Part shown: positions 26,216 to 36,195 of the stretch, piece after piece
Position numbering within the stretch: the stretch's first letter is position 1
How the letters are laid out: each line of letters begins with the position of its first letter
Assembly (NCBI GenBank): GCA_003230085.1
Contig: QIGV01000042.1
Span: 1 to 44,487, forward strand
Length of the DNA: 44,487 nt
Direction: 5' to 3'
Source: Gammaproteobacteria bacterium
Lineage (GTDB): Bacteria > Pseudomonadota > Gammaproteobacteria > SZUA-140
Notes under the pieces: generated by a model
Told to the model about the DNA's origin: nothing
What the model saw: only the letters and a program-made list of their open reading frames with translations
Database searches by the model: none
Program-made: the position numbers and the translations under genes

Positions 26216-28681
26216 TCACTTTCTGCGTCCGAAGACGTGCAGAGATTGTTGCAGGCGAACCAGAAAGCTGCGATGACGAGGCGTTTCCTGTGATAGATGA
26301 CGGTAGACCTGCACCTTGACCCAGTCGGTGAGCAGGGCTGAAGCAAAGGAATACCCCCAGATGAGGGCGATCTCCGGCCAGGTGATGGGGGTAATGAGGT
26401 CGAAACCGTAGGCCGCCAATAGGGTAGCTGCTAGTTTGGTGACCACCGCTGACCATATCATGATAGGCGCCGGCCAAGGTCGTTGCCAGAAGTGTCCTTT
26501 GGTGCGGGCGACGAACAATACCAGATGTCCGGCGATGGCCATTTTTAAAAAAACATAGGTCTGGATTTGTGCTACACCCAGATGCAACCAGTCCATGGCA
26601 ATCAGTAACATACCGAAGCTGCCTATCACACCGACAATGCCCATGGCGGTGGCTACAGTTATCACCTGATGCATGTTCCAGCGTACCGGGTTTTTCTCCA
26701 AACCGGTATGGTCATAGGCGATAGTCATAATCGGAATGTCATTGAAGAAGGCGAGAAGAATGATCATGATCGCCGTAATGGGGTAGAAGTCGAAGAAGAT
26801 CATGGCCAACACTACGAAGAACATAATGCGGATAGTTTCACTGATGCGGTAGATGGCGTAGGCATTCATGCGTTCGAAGATACGACGGGCCTCCTCGATT
26901 GCATTGATAATGACCGACAGGCCCGGTGCGGTGAGTACCAGATCGGCGGCAGCGCGTGCGGCATCAGTGGCGCCACTGACGGCGATGCCTACGTCGGCTT
27001 GTTTGAGGGCAGGGGCGTCGTTGACACCATCGCCAGTCATGCCAGTGATGTGATTATGTTTCTGCAGAATTTTAACGATAGCGAACTTGTGTTCGGGGAA
27101 GACTTCGGCAAAGCCGTCAGCCTTCTCAACTCCCTCAAGGCTACTCTTGAGGTCTGTACCATCATCATTAACGGGTAAGGCATTTGCCCTGAGGATGTTG
27201 CCGCCCAGACCCAGCTTGGTAGCGATCTGTTTGGCGATGGCAAGGTTGTCGCCGGTCACCATCTTCATACCGACACCATGGGCACGTGTTTGGGCGATAG
27301 TCTCTGCGGAGTCTTCGCGCGGTGGGTCAAACAGGGAGAGGATGCCGAGGAAAGTCCAACCGGTCGTGACATTGTCCCTGCGTGCCACGCCTAGGGCGCG
27401 GTAACCCTGTTTGGCAAAGGCATCTACTACCTGCTGTGCATGCGCCAGTGTGTCGCCCGAGAGTTCAGCCATTTCCATGATGACCTGCGGTGCGCCCTTA
27501 GCTGTCTGAAACGTGTTACCACTGGCATCCTTGATGGTCGCTTCGGTACGTTTGTGCACCGGGTCGAAGGGAAAGAAGGCTGTCTGAAGGAAGGCCATGA
27601 GCTGCTTTTTATCCTTCACGCTCTCCAGAATGGCCTCGTCGATGGCATCCATGTCCTCTTGGCGTGAGGCCAGTGCTGCGGCAAGCAGCACTTCTTGCTC
27701 ATCCGAGGCGTGAAAGATCTCGATCTCACCCAGGGTCAGGCGGTTCTGTGTCAAGGTGCCAGTCTTATCCGAGCACAGAACATCCATGCTGGCCATTTCC
27801 TCAATGGATTCCAGGCGAGTGACAATGGCCTTGCGCTTTGATAATGCCATGGCGCCCATGGCCATGGTAATGGAGAGCACCGCTGGCATGGCAACTGGAA
27901 TGGATGCAACGGTGAGAATCAGCGCAAACTGTACTAGTTCCAGCCAAGGAGCGCTACGGTGCAGCTGGACAATAACAAGTACGGCTACCAGGGCCAGACT
28001 GATGTAGATGAGGTAGTCGCCAATGGTCAGCACCGCCTTTTGGAAGTGGGAAACAGTTTTTGCTTGTTTCACCAGGCTGGCAGTCTTGCCGAAGCGGGTA
28101 TTGGCGCCGGTAGCGGTCACTTCGGCAATCACTTCACCTTGCTTGACCACGGTGCCGGAGAATGCCTCGTCATTGATGTACTTGGTGACTGGCAGGGACT
28201 CGCCGGTGAGGGCCGATTGATCGACACTGAGATAGTCACCTTCAATCAGCTTGACGTCGGCTGGGATCACGTCGCCCAGGCGGATGCGTATGATATCGCC
28301 CGGCACCAGTTGCCGGGCATCAATGCTCAGCCATTGACCATCACGCCGCACACGTGCGCTCAAGGCCAATTGTTTCATCAGCGCCGCTACAGCATTACCA
28401 GCCGTGTACTCCTGCCAAAAACCAACAGCAGCATTGAAGATCAGCAAGGTTATGATGATCAAGAAATCAGCCCAGTGTTGAATCAGTGCGGAGAGGACTG
28501 CAGCCACCTCGATCATCCACGGGATAGGCCCCCAAAAATAACCCAGAAGACGTCGTAGGACGGAGACCTGTTTCTCCTCCAGGGCATTGGGGCCGTATTG
28601 TTCCAAACGTTGAGCGGCCTCATCGCTGCTAAGACCTTGACCAGGAACAGCGGTGTCAGTCACTTTATTGAAATCGGTCAT
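26216..28681 (-). CDS. P3A-type plasma-membrane proton-exporting ATPase
   Basis: An 821-residue P-type ATPase of the fungal/plant H+-pump group, also found in some bacteria and archaea. The actuator motif is ALTGESLPV, phosphorylation is at Asp305 in CSDKTGTLTQ, the hinge is MTGDGVNDAPALKQAD, and the C-terminal helices include FFNDIPIMTIAYD. It would pump protons at ATP cost, aiding pH homeostasis or energising transport. The start at 28681 (MTDFNKV) has an AAAGGGGG ribosome site; an ATG 84 bases further upstream lacks one. It lies 102 bases downstream of the APC permease gene on the same strand. There is no heavy-metal domain or CPC motif, so it is not a metal pump. Confidence 0.88.
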   Translation of the reverse strand: MTDFNKVTDTAVPGQGLSSDEAAQRLEQYGPNALEEKQVSVLRRLLGYFWGPIPWMIEVAAVLSALIQHWADFLIIITLLIFNAAVGFWQEYTAGNAVAALMKQLALSARVRRDGQWLSIDARQLVPGDIIRIRLGDVIPADVKLIEGDYLSVDQSALTGESLPVTKYINDEAFSGTVVKQGEVIAEVTATGANTRFGKTASLVKQAKTVSHFQKAVLTIGDYLIYISLALVAVLVIVQLHRSAPWLELVQFALILTVASIPVAMPAVLSITMAMGAMALSKRKAIVTRLESIEEMASMDVLCSDKTGTLTQNRLTLGEIEIFHASDEQEVLLAAALASRQEDMDAIDEAILESVKDKKQLMAFLQTAFFPFDPVHKRTEATIKDASGNTFQTAKGAPQVIMEMAELSGDTLAHAQQVVDAFAKQGYRALGVARRDNVTTGWTFLGILSLFDPPREDSAETIAQTRAHGVGMKMVTGDNLAIAKQIATKLGLGGNILRANALPVNDDGTDLKSSLEGVEKADGFAEVFPEHKFAIVKILQKHNHITGMTGDGVNDAPALKQADVGIAVSGATDAARAAADLVLTAPGLSVIINAIEEARRIFERMNAYAIYRISETIRIMFFVVLAMIFFDFYPITAIMIILLAFFNDIPIMTIAYDHTGLEKNPVRWNMHQVITVATAMGIVGVIGSFGMLLIAMDWLHLGVAQIQTYVFLKMAIAGHLVLFVARTKGHFWQRPWPAPIMIWSAVVTKLAATLLAAYGFDLITPITWPEIALIWGYSFASALLTDWVKVQVYRHLSQETPRHRSFLVRLQQSLHVFGRRK

Positions 28682-28783
28682 TGTACATGCCCCCTTTGAG
28701 GATGTGTAATCGGTATTAGGGCTCTTTGTGTTGTCTATTTTAAAGCAGGTGATCAAGTTCATCATTTAGCTGGTTCTGCAGAA

Positions 28784-30133
28784 CTATTTTGCTCTTTTCA
28801 CCAGTGCCAGTTCTCGCTGGAAAAACCCACGTTTAGTAATGCCACGGTAAACCAGTTCTAATAACAGACTGCCACTTAGCACGATGCAAGTGCCATAGAA
28901 GCTGTTCCGGTCAGTGTGCCACTGATAAATCAGCAGTAGCAGAAAGACTGCGGAAACGACCAGAAATCCTGATACAATTATCAGGGGGTTGCCACCATAT
29001 TGGTCTTTCAATTGCCAGTGAGAGTAGAGCACAAAGAGATAGATGACCATGAAGACACCGCTGGTGATTGAGGCGATACCATTCAAGTTAAACATGAGCG
29101 CAAAAATTATACCCAGGGTAGCAGTCAAGTAGAGCCCTTCTCTGGATCCGAACCATAATTTTCGATTGAACTCTTGTGGTAACTCTCCATCTTTTGCCAG
29201 AGCATAAGCCACGTTGGCGCCACCGAATAAAGTGGCATTGAGGGCCGAGGCAATGGAGAACAGCGCGCCGAGTGAAATCAACAAAAAACCGGTTTCCCCC
29301 AGGAAGGGTTCAGCAGCAACGGCGAGTGCATTATCCTGCGCTTTTATCAAGTCAGGTAGTGTCAGGTTTCCTACCGCTACTAGCGACACCAGAATATAGA
29401 CAACACTCACAATAAATATACTCAAATAGATTGCGCGGGGAACATTTTTTTCCGGATTTTGCATGTGCTCAGAAGCATTGGTTACGAGTCCAAAGCCCAT
29501 GTAAGAAAGAAAAAATATAGCAATCGCATTTAAACTTCCGGTTAACGCCGTAGGCGCAAATGAAGGCGTCACAAGATAAGGCTTGATGCTCCATATACCC
29601 AGCACAACAAACAAGGCCAGGATAGCAAGTTTGATAACGACAATGACCAGCTCAACCTTGCCAACAGCAGAGGAACCCAGCAGGCCCAGCACAAGAAAGG
29701 CAAGCACGACACCGACCTCTGTGATGTCACTGATTAGTGACGATGGTTGAATCTGCAGCAAAGGCAACAAATAACTGGCGAACCCCTTGGCAAATAAAGC
29801 AATGGAGACGACGTAGGTTAGCCAGAATAAAATACTCAATGCTCCGGTAAGCAAGCCATCACCCATCCCCTTGAGAATAAACTCAATAGGTCCCGCATCG
29901 GAGATAATTTGACTACCTAGCTTGGCATAGGAATGGGCAACCAGCAGGGCTACGATGCCTGAAAATACGAAGACCAGTGGCAGATTTGGTCCAGCCAGAC
30001 GCGCACCCAGCCCAAAAATCGAGAATATGCTGGCGCCCACCATAGTCCCAACTGCCAGCGCCACTACCTGCCACAGGCCCATTTTCCCCTTATTTCCAAA
30101 ATTTGAGTTATTATTTTTTACAAGCATGTTCAT
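28784..30133 (-). CDS. APC-superfamily amino acid/amine permease
   Basis: A 449-residue integral membrane protein with about 12 predicted helices. The APC signature GTMVGASIFSIFGLGA lies in helix 1, the unwound substrate-binding segment, and SYMGFGLVTNASEHMQNPEKNVPRA is split around helix 6 with its typical Glu. It is probably a proton-coupled amino acid or polyamine symporter; the substrate cannot be assigned. It precedes the P3A proton ATPase on the same strand, so the two could be cotranscribed, with the pump supplying the gradient. A perfect 12-base palindrome (GTTCTGCAGAAC, 28773-28784) overlaps its stop codon. Confidence 0.82.
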   Translation of the reverse strand: MNMLVKNNNSNFGNKGKMGLWQVVALAVGTMVGASIFSIFGLGARLAGPNLPLVFVFSGIVALLVAHSYAKLGSQIISDAGPIEFILKGMGDGLLTGALSILFWLTYVVSIALFAKGFASYLLPLLQIQPSSLISDITEVGVVLAFLVLGLLGSSAVGKVELVIVVIKLAILALFVVLGIWSIKPYLVTPSFAPTALTGSLNAIAIFFLSYMGFGLVTNASEHMQNPEKNVPRAIYLSIFIVSVVYILVSLVAVGNLTLPDLIKAQDNALAVAAEPFLGETGFLLISLGALFSIASALNATLFGGANVAYALAKDGELPQEFNRKLWFGSREGLYLTATLGIIFALMFNLNGIASITSGVFMVIYLFVLYSHWQLKDQYGGNPLIIVSGFLVVSAVFLLLLIYQWHTDRNSFYGTCIVLSGSLLLELVYRGITKRGFFQRELALVKRAK

Positions 30134-30233
30134 CTTGATAGTAGCGGTAATTATTTATGGGCATTTATTAAATCACTATTATATATATGTAGGTTGAGGG
30201 TATTATGACTGTATTAAGAAAAGGGTGTTAAGA

Positions 30234-31262
30234 ATGGATAAAAAGATGGCCATTATCCTTGTTGTGGTGCTGGTATTGGTTGCAATCATCACAACACTAT
30301 GGCTGCGGGATAGCCAACAGGAAAATAGTCAATCGTTAACGTTATATGGCAATGTCGATATCCGTGAAGCCCAATTGGCTTTCAATGCCAGTGAACACAT
30401 TGATGCAATTCTAGTGCAAGAGGGGGATCGCGTCACCCAGAATCAACTGCTAGCTCGCTTACATACAGAGTTGCTCGATGCGCAACTTACAGAGGCAAAA
30501 GCATTGCTACAGGCCCAGAAGCAGTTGGTGGCAAAACTGGAAGCGGGTAGTCGGCGGGAAGAAATTCGCAAAGGCGAGGCGGAACTGGTTGCTGCCCGTG
30601 CCCAGGCAAAATCGACTTTGGATAGCTACAAACGTCTGGCGCGGCTTGCAGAAAAAAAACTCGCCTCGCCAGAAGACGCCGAAAATGCACGTTCCCTGGC
30701 AGATGCTTCCCAAGCTCAGGCGGATGCGGCAAAACAGGCACTGGCTTTACTTAAGCTTGGCCCCCGCAAAGAGGATATTGCAACTGCTCGAGCCCAGTTA
30801 GCAGCGAGCGAGGCAGCGCTGACCATAGCTCAACAGCGCTTAGAGGACACCAGTCTCTATGCTCCTGCTGATGGTGTGATTCGCAATCGTATTCTTGAAC
30901 CGGGTGATATGGCGTTCCCTCAAACGCCTGTGTTAACCCTGGCCTTCATTGATCCGGTCTGGGTGCGGGCCTATTTGCCAGAGCCCATGTTGGGGCGGGT
31001 CGCGCTTGGAGCCAAGGCCACCATCCATACCGATAGTTATCCAAACAAAATATATGAAGGCTGGGTGGGATATATTTCACCCACAGCCGAGTTCACCCCC
31101 AAGACAGTACAAACCCCGGAATTGCGCACGCGGCTGGTCTACTCAGCCAGAATTTTTGCTTGCAATCCACAAGATGAGCTGCGACTGGGTATGCCGGTAA
31201 CTGTCGTCCTAACTCTCGATCAGTCGATGCCGGCCGATGGCGGCAATCGCTGCGGGTCATAG
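30234..31262 (+). CDS. HlyD/YbhG-like membrane-fusion protein of an ABC exporter
   Basis: A 342-residue periplasmic adaptor anchored by an N-terminal helix (about residues 5-25). A lipoyl/barrel-sandwich half (ILVQEGDRVTQNQLLARL) leads into a long Ala/Gln/Glu-rich coiled coil (about 80-210). The second lipoyl half (LYAPADGVIRNRILEPGD) and a beta-barrel domain follow. It links an inner-membrane ABC exporter to an outer-membrane channel. ATG 30234 is preferred to a GTG nine bases earlier because AAGGG lies at good spacing. Only two bases separate it from the ATPase gene. No TolC-type gene is adjacent, so it probably uses a TolC encoded elsewhere. Confidence 0.88.
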   Translation: MDKKMAIILVVVLVLVAIITTLWLRDSQQENSQSLTLYGNVDIREAQLAFNASEHIDAILVQEGDRVTQNQLLARLHTELLDAQLTEAKALLQAQKQLVAKLEAGSRREEIRKGEAELVAARAQAKSTLDSYKRLARLAEKKLASPEDAENARSLADASQAQADAAKQALALLKLGPRKEDIATARAQLAASEAALTIAQQRLEDTSLYAPADGVIRNRILEPGDMAFPQTPVLTLAFIDPVWVRAYLPEPMLGRVALGAKATIHTDSYPNKIYEGWVGYISPTAEFTPKTVQTPELRTRLVYSARIFACNPQDELRLGMPVTVVLTLDQSMPADGGNRCGS

Positions 31263-31264
31263 CA

Positions 31265-33010
31265 ATGGAGGACCATCCACTCCGATTTACCACAGTTAGC
31301 AAGCGCTTCTTCAGTGGCAGCCATCAAGTGCAGGCGCTTGATGAGGTGAGTTTTTCCATCCAGCCAGGCCGGGTCACGGGATTGATCGGTCCGGATGGAG
31401 CGGGCAAGACTACCCTCATGCGCCTGGCTACCGCCCTGCTACAGCCTGATGTGGGGCAGATTCATGTATTGGGGCACGATGCTGTTGCCAAACCGTTAGA
31501 AATACAATCATCCGTGGGTTACATGCCGCAGCGCTTTGGTCTCTATGAAGATCTCAGTGTGCAGGAAAATCTTGATCTTTATGCCGATTTGCAAGGCATG
31601 CTGTTGGAAAATCGCCCGGCGCGTTATGCTGAACTGATGCACATGACCGGTTTAGCGCCCTTTAGCAAACGCCTGGCGGGCAAGCTCTCCGGTGGCATGA
31701 AACAGAAGTTGGGGCTGGCTTGTGTCTTGGTGCGTTCGCCGCGATTACTGATACTGGATGAACCCACCGTCGGTGTTGATCCTGTCTCCCGTCGTGAGTT
31801 ATGGCAGATCATCTATCGTCAGGTACAGAAAGAGAGCATGAGCGTGCTGTTGAGTACCGCCTATCTGGATGAGGCTGAGCGTTGCCATGAGGTGATTCTG
31901 CTACACGAAGGTAAGTTTCTGGGGCAGGGAAGACCAGATGAATTCAGCCGCACCTTAGTTGGTCGCACCTATCAGGCCAGCGCCGTCGGTATCTCTCCGC
32001 GGCGATTACAAGAGAAGCTGAACCGCTTCACAGGTGTGATTGACGCCCTGGTGGAGGGTGAGACGGTACGGTTAGTGATGGAGACAGCACAAGCGCCAGA
32101 CCCTAAAACCCTGCTTCCAGAGCTGGCTGATGTAAGAATTTTGCCGATTGAGCCGCGTTTTGAGGATGCTTTTGTGGCACGCTTGAAGCGTTCGTACGAC
32201 CAAGGCCGGTCTGATTTAATCATGGATTTAAACATTTCTGCCAACGAAGGTGACGAGGTGATCCGCGTAAACAACTTGGTGCGCCAATTTGGAGATTTTA
32301 TCGCTGTTAACCGGGTCAGTTTCAGTGTGCGTCGGGGAGAGATTTTTGGACTTCTGGGCGCTAACGGGGCGGGCAAATCCACTACTTTCCGGATGCTATG
32401 TGGTCTGCTGCCCGTCACTAGTGGCGAAGTGGCGGTGGCTGGCCATGATTTACGCCAGGCAGCCGCCAACGCACGCCGCCATATCGGATATATGGCGCAG
32501 AAGTTTTCACTCTACGGACATCTGTCGGTAGCGCAAAACCTTCGCTTCTTCTCAAGTGCTTATGGTTTGCGTGGTAACAGGCAAAAAGAACGCTTGGCAT
32601 GGGCATTGAAAACATTTGAGCTGACAGACTATAGCGGAACCAATGCCGGTGATTTGCCTCTGGGCTACAAGCAGCGCCTTGCCTTCGCGGCAGCGCTGAT
32701 GCATGAGCCAGAGATTCTTTTCCTTGATGAGCCCACCTCCGGTATTGATCCCCTGATGCGTAGGGAATTTTGGGTCCGCACCAATGCCCTGGCTGAGGCA
32801 GGGGTGACGGTGCTGGTCACTACCCATTTTATGGAGGAGGCTAATTACTGTGATCGGCTAGTTATTATGGCCGAAGGAGAGGTCTTGGCAGAGGGTACAC
32901 CGCAGGAGATGAAGGCCCGCGCACATACGATCGGTCAACCTTATCCCACCATGGAGGATGCCTTCATCCAGCTTATCGAGCAGCGCAAGGCTGAGAGAGA
33001 AGCCGCATGA
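31265..33010 (+). CDS. ybhF: Double-NBD ABC transporter ATPase (YbhF-like)
   Basis: A 581-residue protein with two fused nucleotide-binding domains. NBD1 has Walker A GPDGAGKTT (42-50), signature LSGGMKQKLGLA and Walker B LLILDEPTVGVDP. NBD2 has Walker A GANGAGKST (365-373), the degenerate signature LPLGYKQRLAFA and Walker B ILFLDEPTSGIDP. The degenerate second signature is usual for YbhF-type proteins. It powers the exporter formed with the next two permeases. Its stop overlaps the next start (ATGA at 33007-33010), indicating translational coupling. Confidence 0.9.
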   Translation: MEDHPLRFTTVSKRFFSGSHQVQALDEVSFSIQPGRVTGLIGPDGAGKTTLMRLATALLQPDVGQIHVLGHDAVAKPLEIQSSVGYMPQRFGLYEDLSVQENLDLYADLQGMLLENRPARYAELMHMTGLAPFSKRLAGKLSGGMKQKLGLACVLVRSPRLLILDEPTVGVDPVSRRELWQIIYRQVQKESMSVLLSTAYLDEAERCHEVILLHEGKFLGQGRPDEFSRTLVGRTYQASAVGISPRRLQEKLNRFTGVIDALVEGETVRLVMETAQAPDPKTLLPELADVRILPIEPRFEDAFVARLKRSYDQGRSDLIMDLNISANEGDEVIRVNNLVRQFGDFIAVNRVSFSVRRGEIFGLLGANGAGKSTTFRMLCGLLPVTSGEVAVAGHDLRQAAANARRHIGYMAQKFSLYGHLSVAQNLRFFSSAYGLRGNRQKERLAWALKTFELTDYSGTNAGDLPLGYKQRLAFAAALMHEPEILFLDEPTSGIDPLMRREFWVRTNALAEAGVTVLVTTHFMEEANYCDRLVIMAEGEVLAEGTPQEMKARAHTIGQPYPTMEDAFIQLIEQRKAEREAA

Positions 33011-34131
33011 AACCTGCCGCCCGGATGCGTTTGTGGGGTATGATCCGCAAGGAGAGCCTACAGATATTACGTGATCCATCGAGCATTTCTATCGCCTTCA
33101 TCATGCCGGTGGTATTGCTGTTTCTATTCGGCTATGGCGTATCGCTGGATGCGAAGCACATTCCGATAGGCATCGTAATTGAACAACCGGACACGGCGAC
33201 ACAGTCACTTGCAGGGGCATTTGAGAGCTCCGAGTTTTTTCGCCCACGGCACTTCGATGCCATTCAATCTGCGCAACAGGCACTGGATAAACGTCAAATC
33301 GATGGCATCATCTGGTTGCGCAATAATTTTTCTACTCGGCTACTGGCCGGTAACGAAGCGCCTATCGGTGTGATCATTAATGGTGTTGATTCCAATCAGG
33401 CCAATATTACCCAGGGTTATATTCAGGGTACGTGGTTGGCCTGGCTGGAACACTACGCCGCAAGCCGTGGCCAGCCACTGCTCATCCCAGTAAGTTTGGA
33501 GCAACGGGTGTGGTTCAATGCCGCCTTGTCCAGCCGCTTATTTTTAGTCCCGGGCCTGATCGCCATCATCATGACTCTGATAGGTTCTCTGCTTACTGCA
33601 ATGGTGGTGGCACGTGAGTGGGAGCGTGGCACCATGGAGACACTAATGGTGTCACCATTACATCGAGGGGAAATATTGGCAGGAAAACTGATCCCCTATT
33701 TTGTGCTGGGCATGGGCGGCATGCTGTTCAGCGTTGCCCTGGCAGTGTGGCAATTTGATATCCCCCTGCGTGGCTCCTTCTGGCTGTTGATGCTCAGCTC
33801 CGCCTTATTCATGTTGGTTGCACTCGCCATCGGTCTGTTAATTTCCATTGTCTCCAAGAACCAGTTTGTGGCAGGTCAGGTGGCAATAATCGTGACCTTT
33901 CTGCCTGCATTTATCCTGTCTGGTTTTTTGTTTGATATCAACTCTATGCCTGACTGGATACAATTCATCACCCTGCTAGTGCCTGCACGCTATTTCGTGG
34001 CAATTCTTCAAACTCTGTTTCTAGCTGGCGATGTATGGCCTGTGGTGTTGGCCAATATGGGAGCGCTGTGCCTTATGCTACTGTTCTTTTTCTTCCTGGT
34101 TTGGCGTAAGTTCAATAAACGGCTGGAGTAA
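33007..34131 (+). CDS. ybhS: ABC-2 type permease subunit (YbhS-like)
   Basis: A 374-residue permease with one N-terminal helix (about residues 25-43), a large periplasmic domain to about 175 and five C-terminal helices, the ABC2_membrane_3 plan. The segment VAREWERGTMETLMVSPLHR is the conserved coupling-helix region. It pairs with the next permease as a heterodimer energised by the double ATPase. YbhFSR-type exporters in E. coli have been linked to drug and cation efflux; the substrate here is unknown. It overlaps the ATPase gene by four bases. Confidence 0.88.
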   Translation: MKPAARMRLWGMIRKESLQILRDPSSISIAFIMPVVLLFLFGYGVSLDAKHIPIGIVIEQPDTATQSLAGAFESSEFFRPRHFDAIQSAQQALDKRQIDGIIWLRNNFSTRLLAGNEAPIGVIINGVDSNQANITQGYIQGTWLAWLEHYAASRGQPLLIPVSLEQRVWFNAALSSRLFLVPGLIAIIMTLIGSLLTAMVVAREWERGTMETLMVSPLHRGEILAGKLIPYFVLGMGGMLFSVALAVWQFDIPLRGSFWLLMLSSALFMLVALAIGLLISIVSKNQFVAGQVAIIVTFLPAFILSGFLFDINSMPDWIQFITLLVPARYFVAILQTLFLAGDVWPVVLANMGALCLMLLFFFFLVWRKFNKRLE

Positions 34132-34134
34132 GGC

Positions 34135-35247
34135 ATGTATTTCAGACAGATTTTTGCTTTGGCCATCAAAGAGTTTCTGGCCCTGTTGCGGGATAAGCGT
34201 AGCCGTTTTGTTATCATTGGTCCACCCATCGTGCAACTACTAGTGTTCGGTTTTGCTGCCACCTACGATCTCAACGATGTGCCGGTGGCGATCTATAACG
34301 AGGATCGTGGCGGTGCAGCGCGAGAACTGGTGAGTCGCATCGAGGGTTCACCGAATTTTCAGGTCGTCGCCTACATTAGTCATGACAGTGAAACTGCTCC
34401 CCTTATCGACAACCGGGACGTGTTGCTCGTGCTGCACATTGGCCAACATTTCAGTGCCGATTTGCTACGTGATAATAGTGCACAGTTACAGGTAATTCTG
34501 GATGGTCGTAATTCAAATACTGCAATGATTGCTATGAATTACCTGCGTACTATTCTGCTGGACTATAATCGCTATTGGCAGGCATCACAGGGCGAAGGTG
34601 CTTCATTAGTTAGCTTGCAGACACGCACTTGGTATAACGAGAATTTGCAATCGCGCTGGTTTATTGTGCCTGGCATTGTTGGCCTGCTGACTCTGGTGGT
34701 CACCATAATGGTGACAGCACTCTCAGTGGCCCGAGAAAGGGAGGCGGGTACCTTTGACCAGCTGCTGGTAACGCCCCTGCGACCAGTGGAAATTCTCATC
34801 GGCAAAGCCATCCCCGGCATGGTTATTGGTCTCTTGGATGCCACGCTGATTATTGTGCTAATGGCGATATTTTTTGATATCCCCCTGCGTGGTAGCCTTG
34901 GTGCATTGTATCTGGGACTCGTTTTGTTCCTGCTCTCTGCCGTAGGTATTGGTTTGATGATTTCTGCCATTGCTGTAACTCAGCAGCAAGCGGTATTGGG
35001 CGCTTTTTTGTTTCTTGTACCCGCAGTCATCTTATCTGGTTTCTCCACCCCCATCGCTAATATGCCGGAGCTGGTTCAATGGCTTACCTATATTGACCCG
35101 CTGCGCTATTTTCTGGTGGTGGTACGAGGGGTGACGTTGGAAGGCGATGGTTATGCATTGCTGGTACATCAGTACTGGCCGATGGCGATCATTGGGGTTA
35201 CATCTTTGGCGATTGCTGCTTGGTTGTTCCGCAGTCGTATGTATTAA
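34135..35247 (+). CDS. ybhR: ABC-2 type permease subunit (YbhR-like)
   Basis: A 370-residue partner permease with the same plan: an N-terminal helix near residues 22-42, a periplasmic domain and five C-terminal helices, with SVAREREAGTFDQLLVTPLRP as the coupling segment. It starts three bases after the previous stop. It is the last gene of the four-gene exporter set. No terminator is visible in the 38 bases before the next MerR-type promoter, so some read-through into the downstream operon is possible. Confidence 0.88.
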   Translation: MYFRQIFALAIKEFLALLRDKRSRFVIIGPPIVQLLVFGFAATYDLNDVPVAIYNEDRGGAARELVSRIEGSPNFQVVAYISHDSETAPLIDNRDVLLVLHIGQHFSADLLRDNSAQLQVILDGRNSNTAMIAMNYLRTILLDYNRYWQASQGEGASLVSLQTRTWYNENLQSRWFIVPGIVGLLTLVVTIMVTALSVAREREAGTFDQLLVTPLRPVEILIGKAIPGMVIGLLDATLIIVLMAIFFDIPLRGSLGALYLGLVLFLLSAVGIGLMISAIAVTQQQAVLGAFLFLVPAVILSGFSTPIANMPELVQWLTYIDPLRYFLVVVRGVTLEGDGYALLVHQYWPMAIIGVTSLAIAAWLFRSRMY

Positions 35248-35285
35248 TGTTTGATGGTGAATATACTGCACAGGCAAAAAATAGC

Positions 35286-35316
35286 TTGACCTGGAGTGAA
35301 CTCCAGGCTTTAGACT
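35286..35316 (+). promoter_or_regulatory. MerR-family operator-promoter of the ZntR/CadR/PbrR type
   Basis: TTGACC (35286-35291) and TAGACT (35311-35316) are separated by 19 bases, the stretched spacing used by MerR-family activators. The dyad CCTGGAGT, GA, ACTCCAGG (35290-35307) is perfect over eight-base arms and its TGGAGT/ACTCCA core equals that of the E. coli zntA operator as I remember it. It lies 60 bases upstream of a four-gene envelope operon and predicts induction by a soft metal. The MerR-family gene at 39165 is the nearest candidate regulator. Confidence 0.88.
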
Positions 35317-35375
35317 GCAGAATGATAAACGATCTGGATTAAATCAGATCAGAATATAAAATCAGGAATAATGTC

Positions 35376-36179
35376 ATGAAGCGGCAAGCACTGCGCATCG
35401 CAAGCTCAGGTTTACTGTTGTTGCTCAATAGTACTGTGCTCCAGGCACACGATCCGATCTTCGGGCTAGGCCCGCATACGCTTTTCAAAGGGGGTACAGA
35501 GGTTCATATTGGCCTTGATCGAAATGAGGCTGGAAACAATAAAGAAACGATATCCACCCTGGAACTGGCCTATGGTTTGACCGGTAACTGGACTGCTCGC
35601 ATCGAGTTGCCTTATGAAGACCGCGACGATGTTCCCAATGGTGTCAGCGATATGAGTGTTGCGACTAAGTACCGCTTCTGGCGTCGTGACAGCCTGGGAG
35701 TACAGGAGTCCTCAACCGCTTTTCTCAAGGTCAAACCAGACACTGCAAGTAATAACCGCGGGAGTGGAACGACCGATTCTATACTGGGCTTGGCCTATGG
35801 TTATGAGAGCCGCAAATGGTACCGATGGGCGGCAGTGCGCTATCGTTTTAATGGGGAGACCTCAGACAATCTGGATCGCGGCGACAAATTGTTGATCGAC
35901 CTGGTGGGTGGTATTCGCTTCAAACAGAGTGCTTATCTGGAGCCGGACTGGGTATGGATGCTGGAACTGAATGGTGAAAAAACCAGCAGGAGTGAATTGA
36001 GCGGCAATAAGATAGGCGATAGCGGAGGGACTGAATGGTTTCTCTCACCTGGCCTGATGTGGACACTTCGCAACTTTGCCATCAAGACGGGAGTGCAGCT
36101 CCCGGTTGCCAGTGACCTGAACGGCAATCAGGATGAATCCGACTACCGGGCTAGGCTGGAATTTGAATGGCATTTGTAA
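35376..36179 (+). CDS. Outer-membrane beta-barrel protein, first gene of the MerR-controlled operon
   Basis: A 267-residue protein with a signal peptide (ending near VLQAHD) and alternating amphipathic strands typical of a beta-barrel, ending in FEWHL. It resembles the broad MetA-pathway/transporter barrel group, but only loosely. His25 and Asp26 at the mature N-terminus (HDPIFGLGPH) may bind metal. Its mature sequence lacks cysteine. Position just behind a metal-type promoter and 16 bases before an HMA protein suggests metal or metal-complex passage across the outer membrane. Function is not established. Confidence 0.7.
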   Translation: MKRQALRIASSGLLLLLNSTVLQAHDPIFGLGPHTLFKGGTEVHIGLDRNEAGNNKETISTLELAYGLTGNWTARIELPYEDRDDVPNGVSDMSVATKYRFWRRDSLGVQESSTAFLKVKPDTASNNRGSGTTDSILGLAYGYESRKWYRWAAVRYRFNGETSDNLDRGDKLLIDLVGGIRFKQSAYLEPDWVWMLELNGEKTSRSELSGNKIGDSGGTEWFLSPGLMWTLRNFAIKTGVQLPVASDLNGNQDESDYRARLEFEWHL

Positions 36180-36195
36180 CCAGGAGGATATGACA

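Noticed and set aside
27959-28558. 199-codon plus-strand frame inside the proton ATPase gene
   Set aside because: Antisense shadow of a well-supported ATPase; no recognisable motifs.
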